64,000 bases of DNA, from assembly GCA_946894095.1 (NCBI GenBank), contig OX335652.1:2999001-3063000 (forward strand), written 5' to 3'. Origin of the DNA: Incurvaria masculella. Its lineage: Eukaryota > Arthropoda > Insecta > Lepidoptera > Incurvariidae. The position numbers and the translations under genes are program-made. Positions 63,561 to 64,000 of this stretch are shown piece after piece; position 1 is the stretch's first letter; every line of letters starts with the position of its first letter. Below the pieces are notes generated by a model that saw only the letters and a program-made list of their open reading frames with translations, did no database searches and was not told where the DNA came from.

Positions 63561-64000
63561 TTTGACCGCGCCCGGTTTGCGATTCCGGATTCGCGTATGG
63601 TGGAGGGAGGTTCATTTTTCGGTATTTATTTATGAATGTTTTTTTAAATGAGGAATTTTTTTGCTCGACCGAGGTTTATTTTCTAAATTTACTGTAACTT
63701 TTACATCTATTCTAATGATCCGTTTACATAACATATTATATCCATAGAGATTTGATGATTGCAAAAAGTGGATGAAATGAACGGGATTGATTAAGGAGCC
63801 AAACATGAATCGGGAAGACCGTTACCGGGGCATTATGATTCCTTAATTTTTTTACAGAGTTTCATTAAATCAGGCCAAAACATTAGCTTAATTAAATTTA
63901 AAAACTTAAACTAAAATTGAAGGCTTAAAACAATTGTATTTGCGTGCATAGGTATCCCGTGGAGTATCGTAAGGTAGGTTTCACGGTAGCTTTGAAAAAA

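Larger units (their letters stand above)
9512..64000 (+). other. Presumed first intron of the Kdm3-like gene (to right edge)
   Basis: The donor GTAACG at 9512 has no matching downstream exon that could be recognised on the plus strand. Every strong protein match after it belongs to a retrotransposon. If the gene call is right, this is an intron of at least 54 kb, largely built of nested insertions. It would be wrong if a small exon 2 was overlooked. Confidence 0.4.

Overview
The window looks like nuclear DNA of a moth or butterfly (Lepidoptera). It is AT-rich and gene-poor. About 26 copies or fragments of an element that carries an ACGG-type microsatellite and the palindromic edge GTGCGAGTCGGACTCGCAC resemble the Metulj-type SINEs of Lepidoptera (recalled, not searched). 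The insect telomere motif TTAGG also occurs. Protein-coding signal is sparse, and nearly all of it belongs to retrotransposons.

One host gene start is well supported. At 9356-9511 (+) there is a 52-codon first coding exon ending in a clean CAG|GTAACG donor. Its peptide matches the N-terminus of KDM3/JHDM2-type (JMJD1) histone H3K9 demethylases. No further exon of that gene was recognised, so 9512 to the right edge reads as one very long intron (over 54 kb) filled with mobile elements. About 2.7 kb to the left, two weak minus-strand exons (6674-6643, 5536-5490) join in phase and might begin a divergent gene; this is speculative.

The only near-intact autonomous element is a full-length LINE at 55647-60530 (minus), flanked by AATCTT repeats. 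ORF1 has a PHD finger, a coiled coil and a C-terminal domain like baculovirus FP25K. ORF2 has an endonuclease and a reverse transcriptase, interrupted by one TAA. ORF1 and ORF2 lie in the same frame, separated by one TAA. Decayed LINEs of at least two other lineages lie at 2218-3022, 12900-14333, 14604-14790, 20321-20640, 21653-22812 and 34369-34557.

Non-autonomous families, named here for cross-reference: A, the Metulj-like element; B, a SINE with tRNA-like heads and in one place a 5S rRNA-like head on the same body; C, a 550-bp MITE flanked by TTAA; D, a palindromic MITE with 3-bp TTA target duplications, inserted into itself in both copies; E, a second TTAA-flanked MITE; F and G, short MITEs; H, foldbacks sharing the core CGACGTTTCG at the inner ends of otherwise unrelated arms; J, K and M, older interspersed repeats that serve as insertion targets. 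Insertions are nested up to four layers (F, E, D, D at 7985-8600), so relative ages can be read directly.

Short GC-rich islands stand out in the AT-rich background at about 14.9, 23.7, 28.3, 36.0, 38.4, 40.4, 42.5, 46.4, 50.6, 54.7, 60.2 and 63.4 kb. The one at 23.7 kb carries a consensus TATAAATAG box and the one at 60.2 kb is the LINE 5' UTR. No tRNA gene, CRISPR array or bacterial-type feature was seen.
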